Shown in pieces: positions 7,877 through 15,155 of a stretch of DNA of 64,000 nucleotides; position 1 is the stretch's first letter, and each line of letters begins with the position of its first letter. Origin of the DNA: UMGS1532 sp045542355 (lineage in GTDB: Bacteria; Bacillota; Clostridia; Oscillospirales; Acutalibacteraceae); the NCBI GenBank assembly GCA_045542355.1, contig JAZQKX010000013.1:1-64000 (forward strand). Reading direction: 5' to 3'. The notes under the pieces are model-generated. The model was given only the letters and a program-made list of their open reading frames with translations, did no database searches and had not been told where the DNA came from. Position numbers and translations under genes: made by a program.

Positions 7877-9265
7877 GTGAAAACTGATGTTTTAATTGTT
7901 GGAGCCGGTCCAGCCGGTATCTTTACCGCCCTTGAAATGATTAAAAAGGGCACAAATAAAAACATAGTAATTGTTGAAAAAGGCTCAGCTATTGAAAATA
8001 GACGTTGCCCAAAGCACAAAACTAAGCAGTGTGTCAACTGCAAACCCTATTGTCATATCACAACAGGGTTTTCAGGCGCAGGAGCTTTCTCCGACGGTAA
8101 GCTTTCTCTAAGTCCCGATGTGGGTGGTGACTTACCTAAAATGGTTGGGGATGATTTAATTCAGGAAATGATTGATTATACTGATAAAATCTATCTTGAA
8201 TTCGGCGCTGATGAGCATGTTGAGGGTGTCGGAAATTCCGATGAAGTCAAAAAAATCCGCAAACGAGCAATTCAGGCAGGACTCAAGCTGGTTGATTGCC
8301 CTATTAGACATTTAGGCACCGAAAAGGCTCAAGATATTTATTATGCTATCGAGCAATATCTTTTGAATCACGGTGTAAAAATCCTCTTTGGCTATGAATG
8401 TACCAATCTTAAGCTTCAGGATAAAAAGTGTATAGGCGGATATTTTGATAACAGCAAAGAAAAGATGGAAATCGATGCTGATCATACAATCGTTGCCACA
8501 GGTCGAAGGGGTGCTGAGTGGCTCGAACACCTCTGCACAGAGCATGATATAGCCCATGAGCCTGGCACTGTTGATATAGGTGTTCGTGTTGAAGTTCGTA
8601 ACGAAATTATGGAAAAGGTTAATGAGGTTCTTTACGAGTCAAAACTGATAGGTTATCCTCCGCCTTTTAAAAACAAGGTGCGTACTTTCTGCCAGAATCC
8701 AGGTGGATTTGTTAGTCAGGAGAATTATGACAACGATTTAGCAGTTGTAAACGGACATTCCTATAAGGAGCTTAAATCAGATAACACTAATTTAGCCATA
8801 TTGGTTTCTCATAACTTTAACGTACCCTTTAATCAGCCTATTGAATATGCACAAAAGGTTGGTGAGCTTTCCAATATGTTGGCGGCTGGACACATTCTTG
8901 TTCAGCGCTTCGGCGACATTCTGGACGGTAAACGCACCTGGCCTAAGGAACTGGCTCAGTCAAATCTGAAGCCCACCTTACCCGACGCAGTTGCAGGTGA
9001 TATAACCGCCGCTATACCTTATAGAGCAATGGTTAATATCGTTAATTTCATCCAAGCACTCGATCATGTTGTGCCCGGCTTTGCTTCAACCGAAACTCTG
9101 CTTTATTCTCCAGAGCTTAAGTTCTATAGCAATAGGGTTAAAATGGACGAGAATTTTAACACAAGCATCGAGGGACTTCATTGCTTGGGCGACTCCAGTG
9201 GATGGACCAGAGGTCTTATGATGGCATCTGTTATGGGTGTTATGATGGGCAGAAAGCTTATATGA
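7877..9265 (+). CDS. FAD-dependent dehydrogenase, COG2509 type
   Basis: This flavoprotein of unknown reaction has 462 residues. It opens with a dinucleotide-binding motif GAGPAGIFTAL near residue 8. It has the conserved cysteine-rich block CPKHKTKQCVNC...CHITTGFSGAGAFSDGKL (residues 36-75) that marks the COG2509 uncharacterised FAD-dependent dehydrogenases, and a second FAD contact near the end (CLGDSSGWTRGLMMA). The start is GTG at 7877 with AAAAGGATGA upstream. It follows the nucleoside permease by 25 bases and is probably in the same operon, but nothing known links this family to purine uptake. A strong hairpin ends the unit. Confidence 0.85.
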   Translation: MKTDVLIVGAGPAGIFTALEMIKKGTNKNIVIVEKGSAIENRRCPKHKTKQCVNCKPYCHITTGFSGAGAFSDGKLSLSPDVGGDLPKMVGDDLIQEMIDYTDKIYLEFGADEHVEGVGNSDEVKKIRKRAIQAGLKLVDCPIRHLGTEKAQDIYYAIEQYLLNHGVKILFGYECTNLKLQDKKCIGGYFDNSKEKMEIDADHTIVATGRRGAEWLEHLCTEHDIAHEPGTVDIGVRVEVRNEIMEKVNEVLYESKLIGYPPPFKNKVRTFCQNPGGFVSQENYDNDLAVVNGHSYKELKSDNTNLAILVSHNFNVPFNQPIEYAQKVGELSNMLAAGHILVQRFGDILDGKRTWPKELAQSNLKPTLPDAVAGDITAAIPYRAMVNIVNFIQALDHVVPGFASTETLLYSPELKFYSNRVKMDENFNTSIEGLHCLGDSSGWTRGLMMASVMGVMMGRKLI

Positions 9266-9280
9266 TTAACTTATTAGTTG

Positions 9281-9305
9281 TAACCACCCGTTTGACGGGT
9301 GGTTA
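9281..9305 (+). terminator. hairpin terminator after the nup operon
   Basis: A perfect 10-bp stem TAACCACCCG-TTTGA-CGGGTGGTTA is followed by an AT-rich stretch (TGATTTAAAT) but not by a strong T-run. It separates the nucleoside operon from the CobW genes. Confidence 0.6.
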
Positions 9306-9370
9306 TGATTTAAATACATATATCACATAATTTAGTGTTATACAAATATTTTGTAAAGGATGATTTTAAA

Positions 9371-10510
9371 ATGACGAAGATAGATGTTTTTTCTGGTTTT
9401 TTAGGAGCAGGTAAAACCACGTTGATCAAGAAACTCATCAAGGAGGCTTTTTCAGGTGAGAAACTTGTTTTAATTGAGAATGAATTTGGAGATATAGGTA
9501 TCGACGGCGGATTCATGCAAGAAGCAGGTATTGAGGTAACCGAAATGAATTCAGGCTGTATTTGTTGCAGTCTTGTTGGTGATTTCGGTGAGGCTTTAAA
9601 GAAAGTTCTTCGGGAATATACTCCCCATAGAATTCTCATTGAGCCCTCAGGCGTTGGTAAACTCAGTGATGTTATTAAAGCGGTTGAAGATATTAATTCA
9701 CCCGATGTTACGCTTAATAGCTTTACTACAGTTGTTGATGCTAAGAAGTGCAAAATGTATATGAAAAACTTCGGCGAGTTTTTCAATAATCAGATTGAGA
9801 ACGCAGGTACTGTTATATTAAGCCATACCGCTGGACTAAGTGAAGAAAAGGTCAACTCATGCATGGATTTGATTCGTAAACACAATTCAAACGCTGTGCT
9901 TGTTACAACCGATTGGGACGAGCTTACAGGTGAGCAGATTCTTTCCGCTATGGAAAGAAAAGATTCTTTAGAAAATGACATAAAGCATCTTAACGAGGAG
10001 GAGACCTGTCCTCATTGTGGACACCATCATCACCATGAGCATCGTGAACATGGTGAGCATTGTGACTGCGGACATCCTCATGAACATCATGAGCATCATC
10101 ACCAAGACGAACATTGCTGTCATGAGCACCATGAGCACCATAATCACCACGACGAACATTGCTGTCACGAGCACCATGAACACCATCATCACCATGACGA
10201 ATGTTGCTGTCACGATCATCATCACGCCGATGAGGTGTTCACAAGTTGGGGAGTTGAGACCGCTAAGACCTTCACCCTTGAGGAGATTTCCGCGGCATTG
10301 TCTGAGCTGAGCGATTCTTCAAAATATGGTACCGTTTTAAGAGCTAAAGGTATCGTTTCAGGCAGTGACTCTTGGATTCATTTCGACTATGTACCCGAAG
10401 AAGTTGATGTTAGAATGGGTTCAGCTTCGGTTATCGGAAGACTTTGTGTTATCGGCTCAGAGCTTAATGAAGAAAATTTAGCCAAGCTTTTTCATGTTGA
10501 GGTGAAATAA
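9371..10510 (+). CDS. COG0523/CobW-family metal GTPase with His/Cys-rich insert
   Basis: This is a G3E GTPase of the CobW/YjiA/ZNG1 group, which deliver metals (Zn, Co, Ni) to target proteins. The 379-residue protein has Walker A GFLGAGKTT near residue 8, an ENEFGDIGIDG switch region, and the diagnostic metal-binding CxCC motif in SGCICCSL near residue 61. Between the GTPase and C-terminal CobW domains is a 76-residue segment (213-288) with 37 His and 11 Cys, built partly of 15-residue repeats, surely a metal store or sensor. The frame is open to 9335, but the ATG at 9371 has an AAGGATG site and the normal N-terminus. A possible extended -10 (TGTTATACA, 9336-9344) lies upstream. The metal cannot be read from sequence. 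Confidence 0.92.
   Translation: MTKIDVFSGFLGAGKTTLIKKLIKEAFSGEKLVLIENEFGDIGIDGGFMQEAGIEVTEMNSGCICCSLVGDFGEALKKVLREYTPHRILIEPSGVGKLSDVIKAVEDINSPDVTLNSFTTVVDAKKCKMYMKNFGEFFNNQIENAGTVILSHTAGLSEEKVNSCMDLIRKHNSNAVLVTTDWDELTGEQILSAMERKDSLENDIKHLNEEETCPHCGHHHHHEHREHGEHCDCGHPHEHHEHHHQDEHCCHEHHEHHNHHDEHCCHEHHEHHHHHDECCCHDHHHADEVFTSWGVETAKTFTLEEISAALSELSDSSKYGTVLRAKGIVSGSDSWIHFDYVPEEVDVRMGSASVIGRLCVIGSELNEENLAKLFHVEVK
10106..10228 (+). repeat. 45-bp tandem repeat coding a His/Cys 15-mer
   Basis: Two full 45-bp units (10106-10150 and 10151-10195) encode DEHCCHEHHEHHNHH and DEHCCHEHHEHHHHH. A third, diverged and shorter unit (10196-10228) encodes DECCCHDHHHA. The repeats lie inside the CobW-family gene. 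They are likely to vary in copy number between strains through slippage. Confidence 0.85.
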
Positions 10511-11451
10511 TGGACATTCCCGTATATTTATTTACAGGCTTTCTTGATAGTGGTAAATCCACCTTTATTCAGGAAACCTTACAGGACAGCCGTTTTAATT
10601 CAGGAGAGAACACTTTGCTCCTTATTTGTGAGGAAGGGGAGGTGGAGTATGATCCTGCTGAGTTTGCAACATCTAATGTATATTTAAAGACCGTAGATAA
10701 CGAAGAAGACCTCAATGAAGCTACCCTTAAAGGTTGGCAAAAGGAATGTAAGGCTCGTAGAGTTATTGTTGAATACAACGGTATGTGGCAGTTGAAGTCT
10801 TTGTTTTCTGCCATGCCTCGGGAATGGATTATTTATCAAGAAATATGCTTTTGTGAGGCTGATAACATTATTTCATATAATCGAAATATGCGGTCACTTG
10901 TGGCTGATAAGTTTAATGCCTGTGAGTTGGTTGTTTTCAACAGATGTAGCGGTGCAACCGATTTAGAAGAGCTTCATAAAATTGTTCGTTCGGTCAGCCG
11001 TAAGGCGCAGATTGCCTATGAGTTTAAGGATGGTCATGTGGAATACGACGAGTTCCAAGACCCATTGCCTTACGACATAAATTCCGATGAGATTTCGATT
11101 AAGGACACAGATTTTGCGATCTGGTACTATGATCTTATGGAGAACGCATCTGCATACAACGGAAAAATTTTGGAGTTTTTAGGAATTGCCGCAAAAGACA
11201 GAAAAATGGCTAAATTGGAGTTTGCAATCGGACGACACATAATGACCTGTTGCGCCGATGATATTCAATACGGTGGCATTGTTGCAAATTGGGATAAGGC
11301 TCCCTCGGTTTCAAGCGGTCAGTGGCTCAGAGTAAAGGGCAAACTCAAAATGGAATATAATGAGATGTACGAAGGTAAAGGTCCTGTACTAAAAGTGATT
11401 GAAGCAGAGCAGACAACACCGCCCAAAGAAAAATTAGTCACTCTATATTAA
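10510..11451 (+). CDS. second CobW-like GTPase fused to a YcgQ/TIGR03943-like domain
   Basis: The 313-residue protein begins like a COG0523 GTPase, with FTGFLDSGKSTF as Walker A near residue 8. However, it lacks the CxCC metal motif of its neighbour: the equivalent region reads LICEEGEVEYD. The last ~100 residues (GRHIMTCCADDIQYGG, WLRVKGKL, PVLKVIEAE) resemble the C-terminal part of YcgQ/DUF1980 (TIGR03943) proteins, where a C-C-A-D motif is typical. Those proteins normally pair with a YcgR permease and are associated with COG0523 proteins and metal homeostasis. No permease is seen here. It starts at a TAATG overlap with the first GTPase gene, so the two are translationally coupled. The domain match is from memory of the family. 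Confidence 0.78.
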   Translation: MDIPVYLFTGFLDSGKSTFIQETLQDSRFNSGENTLLLICEEGEVEYDPAEFATSNVYLKTVDNEEDLNEATLKGWQKECKARRVIVEYNGMWQLKSLFSAMPREWIIYQEICFCEADNIISYNRNMRSLVADKFNACELVVFNRCSGATDLEELHKIVRSVSRKAQIAYEFKDGHVEYDEFQDPLPYDINSDEISIKDTDFAIWYYDLMENASAYNGKILEFLGIAAKDRKMAKLEFAIGRHIMTCCADDIQYGGIVANWDKAPSVSSGQWLRVKGKLKMEYNEMYEGKGPVLKVIEAEQTTPPKEKLVTLY

Positions 11452-11455
11452 ATTT

Positions 11456-11486
11456 GAAACAGCAGAAATTTTCTGCTGTTTCTTTT
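11456..11486 (+). terminator. intrinsic terminator after the CobW pair
   Basis: GAAACAGCAGAAA at 11456-11468 pairs perfectly with TTTCTGCTGTTTC at 11470-11482, followed by TTTT. It lies immediately before the htpG promoter. Confidence 0.85.
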
Positions 11487-11491
11487 AACGC

Positions 11492-11519
11492 TTGACAATT
11501 TTGAAATTTGAGTTATACT
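11492..11519 (+). promoter_or_regulatory. sigma-A promoter of htpG
   Basis: TTGACA at 11492-11497 and TATACT at 11514-11519 are separated by 16 bases. Transcription would start near 11526, inside the CIRCE operator that follows directly. Confidence 0.85.
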
Positions 11520-11523
11520 AATA

Positions 11524-11550
11524 TTAGCACTTATATATAGAGAGTGCTAA
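11524..11550 (+). promoter_or_regulatory. CIRCE operator (HrcA binding site)
   Basis: The element reads TTAGCACTT, nine bases, then GAGTGCTAA. It matches the CIRCE consensus (TTAGCACTC-N9-GAGTGCTAA) at 17 of 18 positions with exact spacing. It overlaps the expected transcription start of htpG, the usual position for HrcA repression. Heat shock would relieve repression as HrcA loses activity without GroEL. Confidence 0.92.
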
Positions 11551-11572
11551 TATTTGCATGGAGATGTTAAAA

Positions 11573-13453
11573 ATGAGAAAGAAACAGTTTAAAGCAGAGT
11601 CACAAAAATTGCTGGATATGATGATTAACTCAATATATACCCATAAGGAAATATTTTTACGCGAGTTAATTTCCAATGCAAGTGACGCTTTAGATAAGTT
11701 GTATTATCGCTCTCTTTCTGACAATACCGTTGGCTATACAAGAGAGGATTATCAGATTCATATAGAGGTTAATAAGGACGAGCGTACCATTACCATTAGT
11801 GATAACGGTTGTGGTATGACAGAGGATGAGCTTGAGAATAATCTCGGCACGATTGCTCGTAGTGGCTCCTTTAACTTCAAGAATGAAAATGAAAAGGCTG
11901 ACGATGTAGACATAATTGGACAGTTTGGTGTTGGCTTCTATTCAGCATTCATGGTAAGTGATAAGGTATCTGTAGTCAGCAAGGCATTTGGTAACGATAA
12001 GGCATATCTTTGGGAATCTAATGGTACTGAGGGCTACACTGTTACTGAGACCGAAAAGGATACCCACGGCACAATTATAACACTCCATATCAAAGAGAAC
12101 ACCGAAGAAGAAAAGTACGACGAGTTCCTTGATAGCTACCGCATAAGCGCTCTTGTCAGAAAGTATTCCGATTATATTCGCTATCCTATTGTTATGAATA
12201 TGGAGACCCGTCGCAAAAAAGAAGGTAGCGAGGATGAATATGAAACCGTCCTCGAGCCCCAGACTCTTAATAGCATGGTACCTATCTGGAAGAAATCCAA
12301 GGGAGAAATCTCCGAAGAAGAATATAATAATTTCTATAAAGAAAAGTTTATGGATTTTGACAATCCGCTCCATGTGATTCATAGCAAGACCGAGGGACAG
12401 GTAACCTACGACGCTTTGGTTTATATACCCAAACACGCCCCCTACGATTATTATTCCAAGGATTACGAAAAGGGTCTACAGCTTTATTCCAATGGTGTGC
12501 TTATAATGGATAAGTGCGGAGATTTGTTGCCTGATTATTTCAGTTTTGCAAAGGGCCTTGTCGACAGTGCTGATTTATCGCTTAATATTTCCAGAGAAAT
12601 GCTGCAGCACGACTATCAGCTCAAATTAATCGCAAAGAATATTGAAAAGAAAATAACAGCTGAGCTTTCAAAAATGCTTAAGAATTCCCGCGACACCTAT
12701 GAGGAGTTTTATAAGGTATTTGGTATTCAGTTGAAATATGGCATGTATGCAAACTACGGCGCCAATAAAGACACATTAAAGGATTTATTGCTTTTCTATT
12801 CATCTAAAGAGAAAAAGTATGTCTCTCTTAAAGAATATTGTCAGTCCATGGCTGAGGAGCAAAAGGCTATATATTATGCAAGTGGTGAAACTATAGATAA
12901 AATCGACATGCTTCCTCAGGTTGAGGCTGTAAAGGACAAGGGCTACGAAGTTCTGTATCTCACCGATAATGTTGATGAGTTTGCACTTCAGATGCTGATG
13001 AGCTATGAGGAAAAGAAGTTTTCCAATGTTTTATCCGACAATCTGGATATTGACACAGATGAGGAAAAGGACGAGCTAAAAAAACAAAACGAAGATGCAA
13101 AAGAGCTTTTTGAAGAAATGAAGAAAAGCATTGGCGATTCTGTTCATGGTGTTCAATTCACTAATAAACTCAAAAATCATCCAGTTTGTCTTTCTAGCGG
13201 TGGTGCCATTTCTATTGAAATGGAAAAGGTACTAAATGCTATGCCCACCGAACAAAAGGTTAAGGCTGAGGTTGTGCTAGAAATCAACTTAAACCATCCG
13301 ATTGCTTCAAAACTCAAAGAGCTTTATGTGAGCGACAAGGATAAACTTGCAGACTTCTCTAAGATTCTTTACGCACAAGCGAGACTAATTGGCGGTATGT
13401 CGATTGACAATCCTACTGAGCTTTCTAACCTCGTTTGTAATCTTATGCTGTAA
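11573..13453 (+). CDS. htpG: Hsp90-family chaperone HtpG
   Basis: This is an ATP-dependent cytoplasmic chaperone that remodels late-folding clients. It has 626 residues. The N-terminal GHKL ATPase domain shows ELISNASDALDKL (Mg-binding Asn), ISDNGCGM (DxGxG, adenine pocket) and GQFGVGFYSAF (lid and Gly-rich loop). The middle domain includes the catalytic-loop Arg in LNISREMLQ near residue 340. Three ATG codons are in frame (11558, 11564, 11573). The last lies 6 bases after a GGAGATG site and gives the usual N-terminus MRKKQFKAESQKLLD. Control by a CIRCE element is unusual: in Bacillus subtilis htpG is not in the HrcA regulon. Confidence 0.95.
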   Translation: MRKKQFKAESQKLLDMMINSIYTHKEIFLRELISNASDALDKLYYRSLSDNTVGYTREDYQIHIEVNKDERTITISDNGCGMTEDELENNLGTIARSGSFNFKNENEKADDVDIIGQFGVGFYSAFMVSDKVSVVSKAFGNDKAYLWESNGTEGYTVTETEKDTHGTIITLHIKENTEEEKYDEFLDSYRISALVRKYSDYIRYPIVMNMETRRKKEGSEDEYETVLEPQTLNSMVPIWKKSKGEISEEEYNNFYKEKFMDFDNPLHVIHSKTEGQVTYDALVYIPKHAPYDYYSKDYEKGLQLYSNGVLIMDKCGDLLPDYFSFAKGLVDSADLSLNISREMLQHDYQLKLIAKNIEKKITAELSKMLKNSRDTYEEFYKVFGIQLKYGMYANYGANKDTLKDLLLFYSSKEKKYVSLKEYCQSMAEEQKAIYYASGETIDKIDMLPQVEAVKDKGYEVLYLTDNVDEFALQMLMSYEEKKFSNVLSDNLDIDTDEEKDELKKQNEDAKELFEEMKKSIGDSVHGVQFTNKLKNHPVCLSSGGAISIEMEKVLNAMPTEQKVKAEVVLEINLNHPIASKLKELYVSDKDKLADFSKILYAQARLIGGMSIDNPTELSNLVCNLML

Positions 13454-13459
13454 AAACTC

Positions 13460-13488
13460 AAGACGCTTTGCATTTTGCAGAGCGTCTT
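13460..13488 (+). terminator. hairpin terminator of htpG
   Basis: AAGACGCTTTGCA (13460-13472) pairs with TGCAGAGCGTCTT (13476-13488) with one G-T pair and a 3-base loop. The T-run is weak (TTAATCT), so termination efficiency is uncertain. Confidence 0.65.
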
Positions 13489-13505
13489 AATCTATGATAA
13501 TTGAC

Positions 13506-13534
13506 TTGAAATTAATGCAGATTTGCTGTATCAT
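13506..13534 (+). promoter_or_regulatory. probable promoter of trmO
   Basis: TTGAAA at 13506-13511 and TATCAT at 13529-13534 are separated by 17 bases, placing the transcription start about 27 bases before the TTG start codon. Confidence 0.55.
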
Positions 13535-13567
13535 CAAATTAGCAATAATAGTAGGAAAGTGATTATT

Positions 13568-14245
13568 TTGGAAATCAAAACCATTGCAAAGATTTATACA
13601 GACTTCACTGATAAGTTTGGTATTCCGAGACAAAGCGGTCTCGTTGATTCATTAATTGGAGAAATAGTGTTTGAGCCACAATTCAGAAATCCCGATGCCG
13701 TTCGAGGATTAGAGAAATTCTCCCATATATGGTTGCTGTGGGATTTTTCCCTATCCCACAGAGAAAACTGGTCGCCCACCGTTCGTCCTCCAAGATTGGG
13801 CGGCAATGAAAGGGTAGGTGTGTTTGCTTCCCGTTCTCCGTTCAGGCCTAATCCTATCGGCCTTTCCTCTGTTAAGATTATTAAAATTGAGCAGGATGAA
13901 AATTTAGGACCAGTCATTTATGTTGCAGGAGCCGATATACTTAATGAAACGCCAATATTCGATATAAAGCCATATTTACCTATATCTGATTGCTACCCTG
14001 AAGCGATTGGCGGTTTTTCTGATATACACAAAGAGGATAATCTGGAAGTGAATATACACTATGAGTTGCTTGATAAAATCCCGAACAATAAAAGAAAAAC
14101 ATTAATTGATATATTGAGTCAAGACCCAAGACCATCTTATCAGAACGATCCAGAGAGAATATACGGAATGAGTTTTTCAGGTTATGAAATTAAATTTTCG
14201 GTTAAAGGCGATGTTTTAACTGTGCTGGATATCCTAGAAAATTAA
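13568..14245 (+). CDS. trmO: tRNA (t6A37) N6-methyltransferase TrmO (TsaA/YaeB family)
   Basis: The enzyme methylates N6-threonylcarbamoyladenosine at position 37 of a subset of tRNAs, using S-adenosylmethionine and a beta-barrel fold distinct from usual methyltransferases. The 225-residue protein carries the family blocks GIPRQSGLV near residue 19, FSHIWLLWDF near residue 50, RPPRLGG and VGVFASRSPFRPNPIGLS near residue 82, and a C-terminal Asp-Pro-rich segment QDPRPSYQNDPERIYGM. The frame runs back to 13523, but TTG at 13568 follows an AGGAAAGTG site and gives the expected N-terminus EIKTIAKIYTDF. It is a monocistronic unit between htpG and tRNA-Arg. Confidence 0.9.
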   Translation: MEIKTIAKIYTDFTDKFGIPRQSGLVDSLIGEIVFEPQFRNPDAVRGLEKFSHIWLLWDFSLSHRENWSPTVRPPRLGGNERVGVFASRSPFRPNPIGLSSVKIIKIEQDENLGPVIYVAGADILNETPIFDIKPYLPISDCYPEAIGGFSDIHKEDNLEVNIHYELLDKIPNNKRKTLIDILSQDPRPSYQNDPERIYGMSFSGYEIKFSVKGDVLTVLDILEN

Positions 14246-14269
14246 TTTTTACAAATTAGAAAATAATCC

Positions 14270-14298
14270 TTGATTATTGAAAACAAGTGTGGTATAAT
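14270..14298 (+). promoter_or_regulatory. promoter of tRNA-Arg
   Basis: TTGATT at 14270-14275 and TATAAT at 14293-14298 are 17 bases apart and lie about 37 bases before the mature tRNA. Confidence 0.8.
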
Positions 14299-14334
14299 AC
14301 GACTTGCGGCTAAAAGAGAAGCCATTCTCTATAT

Positions 14335-14411
<77 letters not shown>

Positions 14412-14414
14412 AAC

Positions 14415-14445
14415 AAAAAGAGTCCCATTTTTTGGGGCTCTTTTT
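14415..14445 (+). terminator. intrinsic terminator of tRNA-Arg
   Basis: AAAAAGAGTCCC at 14415-14426 pairs with GGGGCTCTTTTT at 14434-14445 (one G-T pair), with a T-rich loop and a T-run. Both arms recur, far apart, at 14610-14621 and 14967-14978. Confidence 0.9.
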
Positions 14446-14609
14446 GTTTACCGTGTAGCGGGGTGAGAGCCCAGGGGTTCGTCGAAGCAGCCGCGCCGCC
14501 GCGATAGGCGGGGCGGACTGCCAGAGACGGGAGCACGAATATTTTTTCGAAACCGCTCGGTGTGGTCGAAAAAATAGAGAGCGCACCGTATCCCTCGTAG
14601 GTACAAACT
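14446..14609. other. GC-rich non-coding block after tRNA-Arg
   Basis: No believable gene is present. The first ~90 bases are clearly richer in G and C than the surroundings. At 14541-14575 an inverted repeat ATTTTTTCGA...TCGAAAAAAT forms a hairpin. Reading frames here, including those running antisense through the tRNA, are spurious. The compositional break suggests inserted or repeat-derived DNA. Confidence 0.5.
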
Positions 14610-14978
14610 AAAAAGAGTCCCATTAGGGAGACACTTCGTAAAGAAGTTTCTCCTTACTTCTTTTTTTATAATAAATTTCACACTTATCTGTTGAAAGTGT
14701 CATAGTGGGTTACATATTTTGAAATAATACCCATCTCAAAGATAAATGTAATGAGTGATATTGTGAGACAGGTCTCACAGTGATATTTTAGGCCGTTGGC
14801 AAAAGTGATATTGAAACCTTGCGGTTTCAGTGATATTATATTCGCCCTTAAAACTCGCTAAGCGAATATAACTTGGAGCGAAGCCTAAATATCACTGCGA
14901 AGCAATATAACTCGCCTTTGGCGAATATAACTGAGGCGCACTTCCTTACGGAGTGTGCCTCTATTTGGGGCTCTTTTT
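14610..14978. repeat. palindromic repeat array inside a split terminator copy
   Basis: The ends AAAAAGAGTCCC (14610-14621) and GGGGCTCTTTTT (14967-14978) are the two arms of the tRNA-Arg terminator. Between them lie about 345 bases of nested palindromes. AGTGATATT flanks GTGAGAC-AG-GTCTCAC (14754-14787). GAAACC-TTGC-GGTTTC lies at 14813-14828. ATATTCGC...GCGAATAT lies at 14838-14869. An outer pair GTGATATTTTAGGC / GCCTAAATATCAC spans 14780-14895, TCGCC-TTT-GGCGA follows near 14911, and an imperfect stem at 14933-14961 ends the array. No coding capacity is visible. It looks like a non-autonomous palindromic element inserted in a terminator copy. From 14979 to 15081 I see nothing notable. Confidence 0.6.
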
Positions 14979-15081
14979 ATTTGGCGTCGTTGGGTGACTT
15001 TCTTGTCTAATACTTCTATGCAAAAAGTAATATAATTTTCAAGACTCATAAATTATACAATAAAATTAGTTGTTATCCACC

Positions 15082-15110
15082 TTGAAAACAGATATATTAT
15101 ATGATAATAT
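15082..15110 (+). promoter_or_regulatory. promoter of the nucleotidyltransferase-typA operon
   Basis: TTGAAA at 15082-15087 and TAATAT at 15105-15110 are 17 bases apart; the -10 is preceded by TGA, giving an extended -10. Confidence 0.65.
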
Positions 15111-15155
15111 AATTAAATAGAATCAAATAGAAATTTAATATTCGGAGTGGAAATG

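Noticed and set aside
9968..10225. Minus-strand frame rich in Met and Val
   Set aside because: It is the antisense of the His-codon repeats (CAT/CAC give ATG/GTG) inside the CobW gene, so the composition is an artefact.
14746..14978. CRISPR array
   Set aside because: The repeated units are of unequal length, palindromic and not separated by unique spacers of constant size, and no cas genes are near.
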